This document shows, piece after piece, positions 21,579 through 34,062 of a DNA stretch of 64,000 nt. The notes under the pieces are model-generated. The model saw nothing but the letters and a program-made list of their open reading frames with translations. It ran no database searches and had not been told where the DNA came from. Location of the stretch: NCBI GenBank assembly GCA_964057225.1, contig OZ059898.1, forward strand, positions 5,828,001 through 5,892,000, given 5' to 3'. Within the stretch, counting starts at the first letter, position 1. Every line of letters starts with the position of its first letter. This DNA is from Auanema rhodensis (lineage: Eukaryota; Nematoda; Chromadorea; Rhabditida; Rhabditidae). The position numbers and the translations under genes were made by a program.

Positions 21579-23262
21579 GCTGATAGCCATCTTTTCATAG
21601 AAAATCATATTCTGATTAGCTTATGGTTATGACACAAAAATGTTCGGTCAAGAACTGAAAAATATGACTTCTGATACCTTTGATAAGAGAGAACATCATA
21701 TTCTTAATGACTTGTAGCTCTAATACTTCACTGTAAGTAAGAAAAACTAAAACATATGATCTCGGGCGGGCTCGAACCGCCGGCCTTCTGTGTGTTAGAC
21801 AGATGTGATAACCACTACACCACGAGATCGCTGTTAGCTCTATTTTCATAGAAAATCATATTCTGATTAGCTTATGTTTATGACACAAAAATGTTCGGTC
21901 AAGAACTGAAAAATATGACTTCTGATACCTTTGATAAGAGAGAACATCATATTCTTAATGACTTGTAGCTCTAATACTTCACTGTAAGTAAGAAAAACTA
22001 AAACATATGATCTCGGGCGGGCTCGAACCGCCGGCCTTCTGTGTGTTAGACAGATGTGATAACCACTACACCACGAGATCCCTGATAGCTCTATTTTCAT
22101 AGAAAATCATATGCTGATTAGCCTATGGTTATGACACAAAAATATTCTGTCAAGAACTGAAAGATATGACTTCTGATACCTCTGATATGAGAGAAAATCA
22201 TATTCTTAATGACTTTTAGCTCTGTTACTTCACTGTAAGTAAAAAAAACTAAAACATATGATCTCGGGCGGGCTCGAACCGCCGGCCTTCTGTGTGTTAG
22301 ACAGATGTGATAACCACTACACCACGAGATCGCTGATAGTTCTCTTTTCATAGAAAATCATATTCTGATTAGCTTATGTTTATGACACCAAAATGTTCCG
22401 TCAAGAACAGAAAAATATGACTTCTGATACCTCTGATAAGAGAGAAAATCATATTCTTAATGACTTGTAGCTCTGTTACTTCACTGTAAGTAAAAAAAAC
22501 TAAAACATATGATCTCGGGCGGGCTCGAACCGCCGGCCTTCTGTGTGTTAGACAGATGTGATAACCACTACACCACGAGATCCCTGATAGCTCTATTTTC
22601 ATAGAAAATCATATGCTGATTAGCCTATGGTTATGACACAAAAATATTCTGTCAAGAACTGAAAGATATGACTTCTGATACCTCTGATATGAGAGAAAAT
22701 CATATTCTTAATGACTTGTAGCTCTGTTACTTCACTGTAAGTAAAAAAAACTAAAACATATGATCTCGGGCGGGCTCGAACCGCCGGCCTTCTGTGTGTT
22801 AGACAGATGTGATAACCACTACACCACGAGATCGCTGATAGTTGTCTTTTCATAGAAAATCATATTCTGATTAGCTTATGTTTATGACACCAAAATGTTC
22901 CGTCAAGAACAGAAAAATATGACTTCTGATACCTCTGATAAGAGAGAAAATCATATTCTTAATGACTTGTAGCTCTGTTACTTCACTGTAAGTAAAAAAA
23001 ACTAAAACATATGATCTCGGGCGGGCTCGAACCGCCGGCCTTCTGTGTGTTAGACAGATGTGATAACCACTACACCACGAGATCGCTGTTAGCTCTATTT
23101 TCATAGAAAATCATATTCTGATTAGCTTATGTTTATGACACAAAAATGTTCGGTCAAGAACTGAAAAATATGACTTCTGATACCTTTGATAAGAGAGAAC
23201 ATCATATTCTTAATGACTTGTAGCTCTAATACTTCACTGTAAGTAAGAAAAACTAAAACATA

Positions 23263-23335
23263 TGATCTCGGGCGGGGTCGAACCGCCGGCCTTCTGTGTG
23301 TTAGACAGATGTGATAACCACTACACCACGAGATC
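23263..23335 (-). tRNA. tRNA-Val(AAC) variant with T-loop change
   Basis: The T loop reads TTCGACC instead of TTCGAGC. The B box still fits its consensus, because the changed base is at a degenerate position. Confidence 0.8.
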
Positions 23336-26023
23336 GCTGTTAGCTCTATTTTCATAGAAAATCATATTCTGATTAGCTTATGTTTATGACACAAAAATGT
23401 TCGGTCAAGAACTGAAAAATATGACTTCTGATACCTTTGATAAGAGAGAACATCATATTCTTAATGACTTGTAGCTCTAATACTTCACTGTAAGTAAGAA
23501 AAACTAAAACATATGATCTCGGGCGGGCTCGAACCGCCGGCCTTCTGTGTGTTAGACAGATGTGATAACCACTACACCACGAGATCGCTGATACATCTCT
23601 TATCATACGAAATCATATTCTGATTAGCTTATGGTTATGACACAAAAATGTTCGGTCAAGAACTGAAAAATATGATTTCTGATACTTCTGATATGGGAGA
23701 AAATCAAATTCTTATTGACTTGTAGCTCTGATACTTCACTGTAAGTAAGAAAAACTAAAACATATGATCTCGGGCGGGCTCGAACCGCCGGCCTTCTGTG
23801 TGTTAGACAGATGTGATAACCACTACACCACGAGATCGCTGGTAGTTCTCTTTTCATAGAAAATCATATTCTGATTAGCTTATGTTTATGACACCAAAAT
23901 GTTCCGTCAAGAACAGAAAAATATGACTTCTGATACCTCTGATATGAGAGAAAATCATATTCTTAATGACTTGTAGCTCTGTTACTTCACTGTAAGTAAA
24001 AAAAACTAAAACATATGATCTCGGGCGGGCTCGAACCGCCGGCCTTCTGTGTGTTAGACAGATGTGATAACCACTACACCACGAGATCGCTGATAGTTCT
24101 CTTTTCATAGAAAATCATATTCTGATTAGCTTATGTTTATGACACCAAAATGTTCCGTCAAGAACAGAAAAATATGACTTCTGATACCTCTGATAAGAGA
24201 GAAAATCATATTCTTAATGACTTGTAGCTCTGTTACTTCACTGTAAGTAAAAAAAACTAAAACATATGATCTCGGGCGGGCTCGAACCGCCGGCCTTCTG
24301 TGTGTTAGACAGATGTGATAACCACTACACCACGAGATCGCTGTTAGCTCTATTTTCATAGAAAATCATATTCTGATTAGCTTATGTTTATGACACAAAA
24401 ATGTTCGGTCAAGAACTGAAAAATATGACTTCTGATACCTTTGATAAGAGAGAACATCATATTCTTAATGACTTGTAGCTCTAATACTTCACTGTAAGTA
24501 AGAAAAACTAAAACATATGATCTCGGGCGGGCTCGAACCGCCGGCCTTCTGTGTGTTAGACAGATGTGATAACCACTACACCACGAGATCGCTGATACAT
24601 CTCTTATCATACGAAATCATATTCTGATTAGCTTATGGTTATGACACAAAAATGTTCGGTCAAGAACTGAAAAATATGATTTCTGATACTTCTGATATGG
24701 GAGAAAATCAAATTCTTATTGACTTGTAGCTCTGATACTTCACTGTAAGTAAGAAAAACTAAAACATATGATCTCGGGCGGGCTCGAACCGCCGGCCTTC
24801 TGTGTGTTAGACAGATGTGATAACCACTACACCACGAGATCGCTGGTAGTTCTCTTTTCATAGAAAATCATATTCTGATTAGCTTATGTTTATGACACCA
24901 AAATGTTCCGTCAAGAACAGAAAAATATGACTTCTGATACCTCTGATATGAGAGAAAATCATATTCTTAATGACTTGTAGCTCTGTTACTTCACTGTAAG
25001 TAAAAAAAACTAAAACATATGATCTCGGGCGGGCTCGAACCGCCGGCCTTCTGTGTGTTAGACAGATGTGATAACCACTACACCACGAGATCGCTGATAG
25101 TTCTCTTTTCATAGAAAATCATATTCTGATTAGCTTATGTTTATGACACCAAAATGTTCCGTCAAGAACAGAAAAATATGACTTCTGATACCTCTGATAA
25201 GAGAGAAAATCATATTCTTAATGACTTGTAGCTCTGTTACTTCACTGTAAGTAAAAAAAACTAAAACATATGATCTCGGGCGGGCTCGAACCGCCGGCCT
25301 TCTGTGTGTTAGACAGATGTGATAACCACTACACCACGAGATCGCTGATAGTTCTCTTTTCATAGAAAATCATATTCTGATTAGCTTATGTTTATGACAC
25401 CAAAATGTTCCGTCAAGAACAGAAAAATATGACTTCTGATACCTCTGATAAGAGAGAAAATCATATTCTTAATGACTTGTAGCTCTGTTACTTCACTGTA
25501 AGTAAAAAAAACTAAAACATATGATCTCGGGCGGGCTCGAACCGCCGGCCTTCTGTGTGTTAGACAGATGTGATAACCACTACACCACGAGATCGCTGAT
25601 AGTTCTCTTTTCATAGAAAATCATATTCTGATTAGCTTATGTTTATGACACCAAAATGTTCCGTCAAGAACAGAAAAATATGACTTCTGATACCTCTGAT
25701 AAGAGAGAAAATCATATTCTTAATGACTTGTAGCTCTGTTACTTCACTGTAAGTAAAAAAAACTAAAACATATGATCTCGGGCGGGCTCGAACCGCCGGC
25801 CTTCTGTGTGTTAGACAGATGTGATAACCACTACACCACGAGATCGCTGATAGTTCTCTTTTCATAGAAAATCATATTCTGATTAGCTTATGTTTATGAC
25901 ACCAAAATGTTCCGTCAAGAACAGAAAAATATGACTTCTGATACCTCTGATAAGAGAGAAAATCATATTCTTAATGACTTGTAGCTCTGTTACTTCACTG
26001 TAAGTAAAAAAAACTAAAACATA

Positions 26024-26096
26024 TGATCTCGGGCGGGCTCGAACCGCCGGCCTTCTGTGTGTTAGACAGATGTGATAACCACTACACCACGATATC
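26024..26096 (-). tRNA. tRNA-Val(AAC) variant with acceptor-stem mismatch
   Basis: The 5' acceptor strand reads GATATCG against the unchanged CGAGATC, so one pair is lost in the middle of the acceptor stem. This copy could be poorly processed or charged. Confidence 0.8.
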
Positions 26097-27648
26097 GCTG
26101 ATACTTCTCTTCTCATACGAAATCATATTCTGATTAGCTTATGGTTATGACACAAAAATGTTCGGTCAAGAACTGAAAAATATGATTTCTGATACTTCTG
26201 ATATGGGAGAAAATCAAATTCTTATTGACTTGTAGCTCTGATACTTCACTGTAAGTAAGAAAAACTAAAACATATGATCTCGGGCGGGCTCGAACCGCCG
26301 GCCTTCTGTGTGTTAGACAGATGTGATAACCACTACACCACGAGATCGCTGGTAGTTCTCTTTTCATAGAAAATCATATTCTGATTAGCTTATGTTTATG
26401 ACACCAAAATGTTCGGTCAAGAACTGAAAAATATGACTTCTGATACCTCTGATAAGAGAGAACATCATATTCTTAATGACTTGTAGCTCTGATACTTCAC
26501 TGTAAGTAAGAAAAACTAAAACATATGATCTCGGGCGGGCTCGAACCGCCGGCCTTCTGTGTGTTAGACAGATGTGATAACCACTACACCACGAGATCGC
26601 TGATAGCTATCTTTTCATAGAAAATCATATTCTGATTAGCTTACGGTTATAACACAAAAATGTTCGGTCAAGAACTGAAAAATATGACTTCTGATACCTC
26701 TGATAAGAGAGAACATCATATTCTTAATGACTTGTAGCTCTGATACTTCACTGTAAGTAAGAAAAACTAAAACATATGATCTCGGGCGGGCTCGAACCGC
26801 CGGCCTTCTGTGTGTTAGACAGATGTGATAACCACTACACCACGAGATCGCTGATAGTTCTCTTTTCATAGAAAATCATATTCTGATTAGCTTATGTTTA
26901 TGACACCAAAATGTTCCGTCAAGAACGGAAAAATATGACTTCTGTTACTTCTGATATGAGAGAAAATCATATTCTTAATGACTTGTAGCTCTAATACTTC
27001 ACTGTAAGTAAAAAAAACTAAAACATATGATCTCGGGCGGGCTCGAACCGCCGGCCTTCTGTGTGTTAGACAGATGTGATAACCACTACACCACGAGATC
27101 ACTGTTAGCTCTATTTTCATAGAAAATCATATTCTGATTAGCTTATGTTTATGACACAAAAATGTTCGGTCAAGAACTGAAAAATATGACTTCTGATACC
27201 TTTGATAAGAGAGAACATCATATTCTTAATGACTTGTAGCTCTAATACTTCACTGTAAGTAAGAAAAACTAAAACATATGATCTCGGGCGGGCTCGAACC
27301 GCCGGCCTTCTGTGTGTTAGATAGATGTGATAACCACTACACCACGAGATCGCTGATAGCCATCTTTTCATAGAAAATCATATTCTGATTAGCTTATGGT
27401 TATGACACAAAAATGTTCCGTCAAGAACTGAAAAACATGACTTCTGATACCTCTGATAAGAGAGAAAATCATATTTTTAATGACTTGTAGCTCTGATACT
27501 TCACTGTGAGTAAGAAAAACTAAAACATATGATCTCGGGCGGGCTCGAACCGCCGGCCTTCTGTGTGTTAGACAGATGTGATAACCACTACACCACGAGA
27601 TCGCTGTTAGCTATCTTTTCATAGAAAATCATATTCTGATTAGCTTAT

Positions 27649-27919
27649 CGTTCCGTTATGCTCCTGCGTCGATAATATAAACCATTGTAGTTTATACTAA
27701 AGATTTATTGGCATGAAACTACAACAATAATATACAAAGATAAAGATACAATACAATAAGATAAATATAAGTATAAAGACTAAACTACAAGCCGTCCATG
27801 AGCTTGCTAAGAGGCGAACTCCCGACCAAGGGAACGAGGGAAGGCGGAGCCATTCCTCGGTCCTCTGGTCGTCCGGCTCTAACCCTTCAGCTGCATTTAT
27901 GGGGAGTCCGAATGGAACG
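27649..27919 (-). repeat. 3' LTR of the second LTR element
   Basis: A 271-bp direct repeat that begins CGTTCC and ends GGAACG. It differs from the copy at 30792-31062 at five positions (about 1.8 percent). The internal side reads AAAAGGTCA on the element strand, a plausible polypurine tract. Confidence 0.9.
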
Positions 27920-28538
27920 TGACCTTTTCAAAGATTTTTCGCGTCCGCGCGATATAAAGAGTTTTTAGTGTATATGTAGCTGAGTTTTAGAGTATAGGAG
28001 TTTACAAAAAAAATTCAAAAGTTTTAAAATCTACATGTAGAAAGATATTTAAATAGTTTTAATAGGTTTCTTTATGGTATTAAGATAGAATTTAAATACA
28101 ATAATAGGTTTTATGTTATTTTGTAACGGAGGATTAGAAAATAAATTTAGTCATTGCAGTGCTGTAATAAAAATATTTCTTTGTTTCATGAATGTGTGAT
28201 TTATGTGAGATAATAAGGAATTATTCAACTTTTTGCGTATATGGTTACTCGTATCCTAATGAATGGGGATAAAGATTTTTAGTTAATAATTTTTTTCGTC
28301 TTCATGTGTCTCTCTGAATGAATCCTTGAGTACTAATGGAGGCTACCACTCAGATGGGGTGTGGCTTAGGCGCCTGCCAATGTTCGTCTCTTCTTGGAGA
28401 TACATATGGAGCTCAGTTTAGCGCAAAATAATATCTCTATCGGTCGTATAGGGTTACGGTAGCCATTTATTTCTATTATATTTTTGCTTGTTCCTTATTT
28501 TTGTTTGTTTACTTCCTTAATCTCTCATCAAAAATTTT

Positions 28539-28970
28539 CTAATTCACCGTTACTTTCATTTTACAATTTACAGAAAAGAAAAGAATGTATATAAAGTTTT
28601 TTCTGTCGTCGGCTATGATGAAGTCCGGATCTTCGTCGGTGTCGTCAGAAGGTGAATATGTGCCTTCTCGGGGAGTATAGAATTTGTCGACTTGCGGCTT
28701 CGGCTTCTCGTCTGGTTGGTGCGGTTTTTCTATTTGAACACTGAGAAGTCGGGTACGGCTTCCGGTACGACTTGCGACAGTAGCGTCACTGTTGATATCG
28801 GACGGGTAAAGGGCTCGGAAAGCCGATGAGAATCTTTTGGCCACCTTTGTAGGACTTTTGGTTTGGAAAAACCGAGAATGGTGAGCTACGTGTGGGATGT
28901 TGACGCAAGGTGCGTTAGATTCTTTTAGATGTGTGTTGGGAGAGAGAAAGATTCGGGAGCAATAGGATAG
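28539..28970 (-). pseudogene. Open stretch inside the second LTR element, possible gag remnant
   Basis: An open frame of about 140 codons with no ATG start; GTG at 28844 is only an artificial start. The predicted product is rich in Ser, Asp, Pro and Lys and has a Ser/Thr-Asp-rich acidic stretch (residues PSDDTDEDPD). I recognise no domain. It may be a decayed Gag piece or a chance open frame. Confidence 0.3.
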
Positions 28971-29429
28971 TCATGCTTTGCTGGGCGATGCGGAGGGTAA
29001 ATGAGAGGGAGTTTTTCAAATCCTGGCCAGGAATCTGACTCCGCCTATCTACCGTAAGCTTATTATAGTTAATGATGTTTATCTCTTCGCAAAAACTATT
29101 TTTATCCGCTCTTGCACTTTCCTCTAATTTTGTTTTCTTACTGCTCTAGAATCTTTAAAAAAAACTTTATTCATGTCGTCCCCTTTGTACTTTTGCGGCC
29201 TTTGGACATTTATTTTAAGGTTAGAAACAAAAGAAAAGAAAAGATAGAAAGAAAAAAATGGATTTCCAACGTTATAATCCCACTGGCATGACTTAAGTCC
29301 TGTGGAAATTATACGAATCCATCGTTGAGTACGATGGAGAAGGAGTTTTGGCTTATAGGCTAAATCTTGATATAATTTTAATGGTTCGTGTATCTCCATT
29401 TTATGTTTGATTATTTGATTACTTTAGTT

Positions 29430-29655
29430 TATCGAAGATCTTCAAATGTATTATTTGGGGCAGGGCCATATAAACTTTGCCACCTTCGTAGATGTAGCTC
29501 CCGAAGTGGAGCTTGTTGGTCGGAGGTGCTTAGTTGATCTATGCGCTCATATATATAATGGTAGGGCCGGTTTATTAACCGCACGTCCTTGGGCCTGGTA
29601 CCAGGAAAAGAGTCATTTTTATTATTATTTTTTATATAGATTATTGTTTAAAATC
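29430..29655 (-). pseudogene. Second ATG-less open stretch inside the LTR element
   Basis: About 70 codons without an ATG, ending in TAA near 29430. The composition looks protein-like (RELHLRRWQSLYGP and similar), and a plus-strand frame of 118 codons overlaps it at 29446-29802. No family is recognised on either strand. It could be a coding remnant of the parent element. Confidence 0.25.
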
Positions 29656-30778
29656 TATATTGTTTATGATGACTCATTATTTGGTTTGGAACTTAGGGTT
29701 TCGCGAGGTTTAGAATATAGTGAAGATTTAATTGCGAGCGAAACTCCTATGTTTCTTGCCTCTGAGTTTCGAACTCGGTTGCAAATCAAATACGGGTATT
29801 GACTGAACAAAGCTTGTACTCTGTGTTTTTTTTTTGTGCACTTTGCACTGTTTTCGTCAAGAAAATGGCCTTATGTGTTTTTCAATCTTGTCCTCATTCC
29901 TTTTTCCTTAAATAGCATGTTTTGCTCAAAATGTTTTCGACATTGTGCATGCTAATGAGGTTCGAGGAGAGTTATTGAAAAGGCTGTCCCTTTTCTTGAT
30001 CAAAATAAGCAAAAGTGCGTTTTCCTAAGCGAATTTCTTTTTGAAAATGAGAAAAATACGTCTATTTTTGAACATTTCCAAATAACTTAGGATTACTGTA
30101 GGAGATAAGGGGTATCTTATGAGTTGAAACAACGAAATGATTTGAGGAAAGTGACATAATCTACGGGGATAAAATCCGTAGCAGTTATGCTTCCGCCAAC
30201 TTGACCTGACTGTCAATTAAGAGCTGAGAAGTCTTATTGCAGGTTTACCAGGCTTTTTCGGACTAGTGTGGTCTCTTTTTATATTCAATTTATGTAACCG
30301 TTTTTGGTTTCCCGCAAAATAATATGTTAAATGGTCTTTTACGTCTGAATATAATAATATTTCAAAATTCTAGTCCTGACCACAAAATATACAAACTATA
30401 ATCAATTGCGCGCGTCTTATAAATTTTTGTTCCAATAATCAAACTTCTCTATGCCCAAAAAAAATGTGAACAACTATAATTTCTCGTTTGGCGAAATTGT
30501 CCTCTATTTCAATCCAAACGTCCTCAAAATAGCATGAGAAGCAGTACAAGATACGATAAAGAAAAGGGTGGACATTCAGACGGTTTTAAATTGAGGACGG
30601 CGGGCAAAAACTTTTATTGGTCCTATCTCGCATTTAAGCGAGATTCCTTGTATCTGTACCTTTAAACAAATTGGCGCCTTCATTTTGTTGTTTCAAGTGG
30701 AGGATTTATAATTTAGAATGCAAAAATGGACTTTTACAATAAAAAAAAAATTTTTTTTTGTTCAAAAGATGAGTTCGA

Positions 30779-30791
30779 GGTGGAACCTCCA
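30779..30791 (-). promoter_or_regulatory. Primer binding site, tRNA-Gln type
   Basis: Directly inside the 5' LTR the element strand reads TGGAGGTTCCACC. It is complementary to a tRNA 3' end GGTGGAACCTCCA, which matches the known animal tRNA-Gln acceptor end plus CCA. Confidence 0.75.
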
Positions 30792-31062
30792 CGTTCCGTT
30801 ATGCTCCTGCGTCGATAATATAAACCATTGTAGTTTATACTAAAGATTTATTGGCATGAAACTACAACAATAATATACAAAGATAAAGATACAATAAAAT
30901 AAGATTAATATAAGTATAAAGACTAAACTACAAGCCGTCCATGAGCTTGCTAAGAGGCGAACTCCCGACCAAGGGAACGAGGGAAGGCGGAGCCATTCCT
31001 CGTTCCTCTGGTCGTCTGGCTCTAACCCTTCAGCTACATTTATGGGGAGTCCGAATGGAACG
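30792..31062 (-). repeat. 5' LTR of the second LTR element
   Basis: The 271-bp partner of 27649-27919 with five single-base differences. The array resumes immediately after it with the TTAT duplication. A 150-codon frame at 30840-31292 crosses the junction and is an artefact of LTR plus tRNA unit. Confidence 0.9.
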
Positions 31063-33989
31063 TTATGTTTATGACACAAAAAATGTTCGGTCAAGAACTG
31101 AAAAATATGACTACTGATACCTGTGATATAAAAGAAAGTCATATTCTTAATGACTTGTAGCTCTAATACTTCACTGTAAGTAATAAAAACTAAAACATAT
31201 GATCTCGGGCGGGCTCGAACCGCCGGCCTTCTGTGTGTTAGACAGATGTGATAACCACTACACCACGAGATCGCTGTTAGCTCTCTTTTCATAGAAACTC
31301 ATATTCTGATTAGCTTATGGTTATGTCACAAAAATATTCCGTCAAGAACTGAAAAATATGACTACTGATACCTCTGATATAAAAGAAAGTCATATTCTTA
31401 ATGACTTGTAGCTCTAATACTTCACTGTAAGTAATAAAAACCAAAACATATGATCTCGGGCGGGCTCGAACCGCCGGCCTTCTGTGTGTTAGACAGATGT
31501 GATAACCACTACACCACGAGATCGCTGTTAGCTCTCTTTTCATAGAAAATCATATTCTGATTAGCTTATGGTTATGTCACAAAAATATTCCGTCAAGAAC
31601 TGAAAAATATGACTACTGATACCTCTGATCTGAGAGAAAATCATATTCTTAATGACTTGTAGCTCTGATACTTCACTGTAAGTAATAAAAACTAAAACAT
31701 ATGATCTCGGGCGGGCTCGAACCGCCGGCCTTCTGTGTGTTAGACAGATGTGATAACCACTACACCACGAGATCGCTGTTAGCTCTCTTTTCATAGAAAA
31801 TCATATTCTGATTAGCTTATGGTTATGACACAAAAATGTTGGGTCAAGAACTGAAAAATATGACTACTGATACCTCTGATATGAGAGAAAATCATATTCT
31901 TAATGACTTGTAGCTCTGATACTTCACTGTAAGTAATAAAAACTAAAACATATGATCTCGGGCGGGCTCGAACCGCCGGCCTTCTGTGTGTTAGACAGAT
32001 GTGATAACCACTACACCACGAGATCGCTGTTAGCTCTCTTTTCATAGAAAATCATATTCTGATTAGCTTATGGTTATGTCACAAAAATATTCCGTCAAGA
32101 ACTGAAAAATATGACTACTGATACCTCTGATATAAAAGAAAGTCATATTCTTAATGACTTGTAGCTCTAATACTTCACTGTAAGTAATAAAAACTAAAAC
32201 ATATGATCTCGGGCGGGCTCGAACCGCCGGCCTTCTGTGTGTTAGACAGATGTGATAACCACTACACCACGAGATCGCTGTTAGCTCTCTTTTCATAGAA
32301 AATCATATTCTGATTAGCTTATGGTTATGTCACAAAAATATTCCGTCAAGAACTGAAAAATATGACTACTGATACCTCTGATATAAAAGAAAGTCATATT
32401 CTTAATGACTTGTAGCTCTAATACTTCACTGTAAGTAATAAAAACTAAAACATATGATCTCGGGCGGGCTCGAACCGCCGGCCTTCTGTGTGTTAGACAG
32501 ATGTGATAACCACTACACCACGAGATCGCTGTTAGCTCTCTTTTCATAGAAAATCATATTCTGATTAGCTTATGGTTATGTCACAAAAATATTCCGTCAA
32601 GAACTGAAAAATATGACTACTGATACCTCTGATATAAAAGAAAGTCATATTCTTAATGACTTGTAGCTCTAATACTTCACTGTAAGTAATAAAAACTAAA
32701 ACATATGATCTCGGGCGGGCTCGAACCGCCGGCCTTCTGTGTGTTAGACAGATGTGATAACCACTACACCACGAGATCGCTGTTAGCTCTCTTTTCATAG
32801 AAAATCATATTCTGATTAGCTTATGGTTATGACACAAAAATGTTGGGTCAAGAACTGAAAAATATGACTACTGATACCTCTGATATGAGAGAAAATCATA
32901 TTCTTAATGACTTGTAGCTCTGATACTTCACTGTAAGTAATAAAAACTAAAACATATGATCTCGGGCGGGCTCGAACCGCCGGCCTTCTGTGTGTTAGAC
33001 AGATGTGATAACCACTACACCACGAGATCGCTGTTAGCTCTCTTTTCATAGAAAATCATATTCTGATTAGCTTATGGTTATGACACAAAAATGTTGGGTC
33101 AAGAACTGAAAAATATGACTACTGATACCTAAAAACTAAAAATATGACTACTGATACCTCTGATATAAAAGAAAGTCATATTCTTAATGACTTGTAGCTC
33201 TAATACTTCACTGTAAGTAATAAAAACTAAAACATATGATCTCGGGCGGGCTCGAACCGCCGGCCTTCTGTGTGTTAGACAGATGTGATAACCACTACAC
33301 CACGAGATCGCTGTTAGCTCTCTTTTCATAGAAAATCATATTCTGATTAGCTTATGGTTATGTCACAAAAATATTCCGTCAAGAACTGAAAAATATGACT
33401 ACTGATACCTCTGATCTGAGAGAAAATCATATTCTTAATGACTTGTAGCTCTAATACTTTTCTGTAAGTAAGAAAAACTAAAACATATGATCTCGGGCGG
33501 GCTCGAACCGCCGGCCTTCTGTGTGTTAGACAGATGTGATAACCACTACACCACGAGATCGCTGCTAGCTCTCTTTTCATAGAAAATCATATTCTGATTA
33601 GCTTATGGTTATGACACAAAAATGTTGGGTCAAGAACTGAAAAATATGACTACTGATACCTCTGATATGAGAGAAAATCATATTCTTAATGACTTGTAGC
33701 TCTGATACTTCACTGTAAGTAATAAAAACTAAAACATATGATCTCGGGCGGGCTCGAACCGCCGGCCTTCTGTGTGTTAGACAGATGTGATAACCACTAC
33801 ACCACGAGATCGCTGTTAGCTCTCTTTTCATAGAAAATCATATTCTGATTAGCTTATGGTTATGACACAAAAATGTTCCGTCAAGAATTGAAAAATATGA
33901 CTACTGATACCTCTGATATGAGAGAAAATCATATTCTTAATGACTTGTAGCTCTAATACTTCACTGTAAGTAAGAAAAACTAAAACATA

Positions 33990-34062
33990 TGATCTCGTGC
34001 GGGCTCGAACCGCCGGCCTTCTGTGTGTTAGACAGATGTGATAACCACTACACCACGAGATC
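33990..34062 (-). tRNA. tRNA-Val(AAC) variant with T-stem mismatch
   Basis: The 3' T stem reads CCGCA instead of CCGCC, so the outer pair of the T stem is lost. The same change recurs in the copy at 41944-42016, almost 8 kb away, which argues for exchange between distant units. Confidence 0.8.

Larger units (their letters stand above)
16376..27648 (-). repeat. tRNA-Val(AAC) tandem array, block 2 (45 units)
   Basis: The array resumes within the unit split by the BEL/Pao insertion. tRNA copies start at 16483 + 251n (n = 0 to 7). A 3-bp insertion near 18453 shifts the phase, and copies then start at 18494 + 251n (n = 0 to 36), the last at 27530-27602. Spacer variant types recur in ordered groups, for example similar three-unit runs at 23373-24108 and 24377-25112 and similar runs from about 16593, 19608 and 22118. 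The block ends at 27648 where the second LTR element is inserted. Confidence 0.96.
27649..31062 (-). mobile_element. Non-autonomous LTR element, tRNA-Gln-type primer site
   Basis: The 3,414-bp element has two 271-bp LTRs and a 4-bp target duplication TTAT (27645-27648 and 31063-31066) within an array unit. Orientation is set by a primer binding site next to the right LTR and a purine-rich tract next to the left LTR. The 2.87-kb interior has no recognisable gag-pol, only two short minus-strand open stretches. The LTR ends CG...CG form a 6-bp inverted repeat but are not the usual TG...CA. It is best read as a deletion derivative or a large non-autonomous retroelement; its family is not assigned. 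Confidence 0.85.

Noticed and set aside
30840..31292. 150-codon minus-strand open frame
   Set aside because: It fuses a tRNA array unit to the inside of the LTR across the insertion junction at 31062, so it is a chimera without function.
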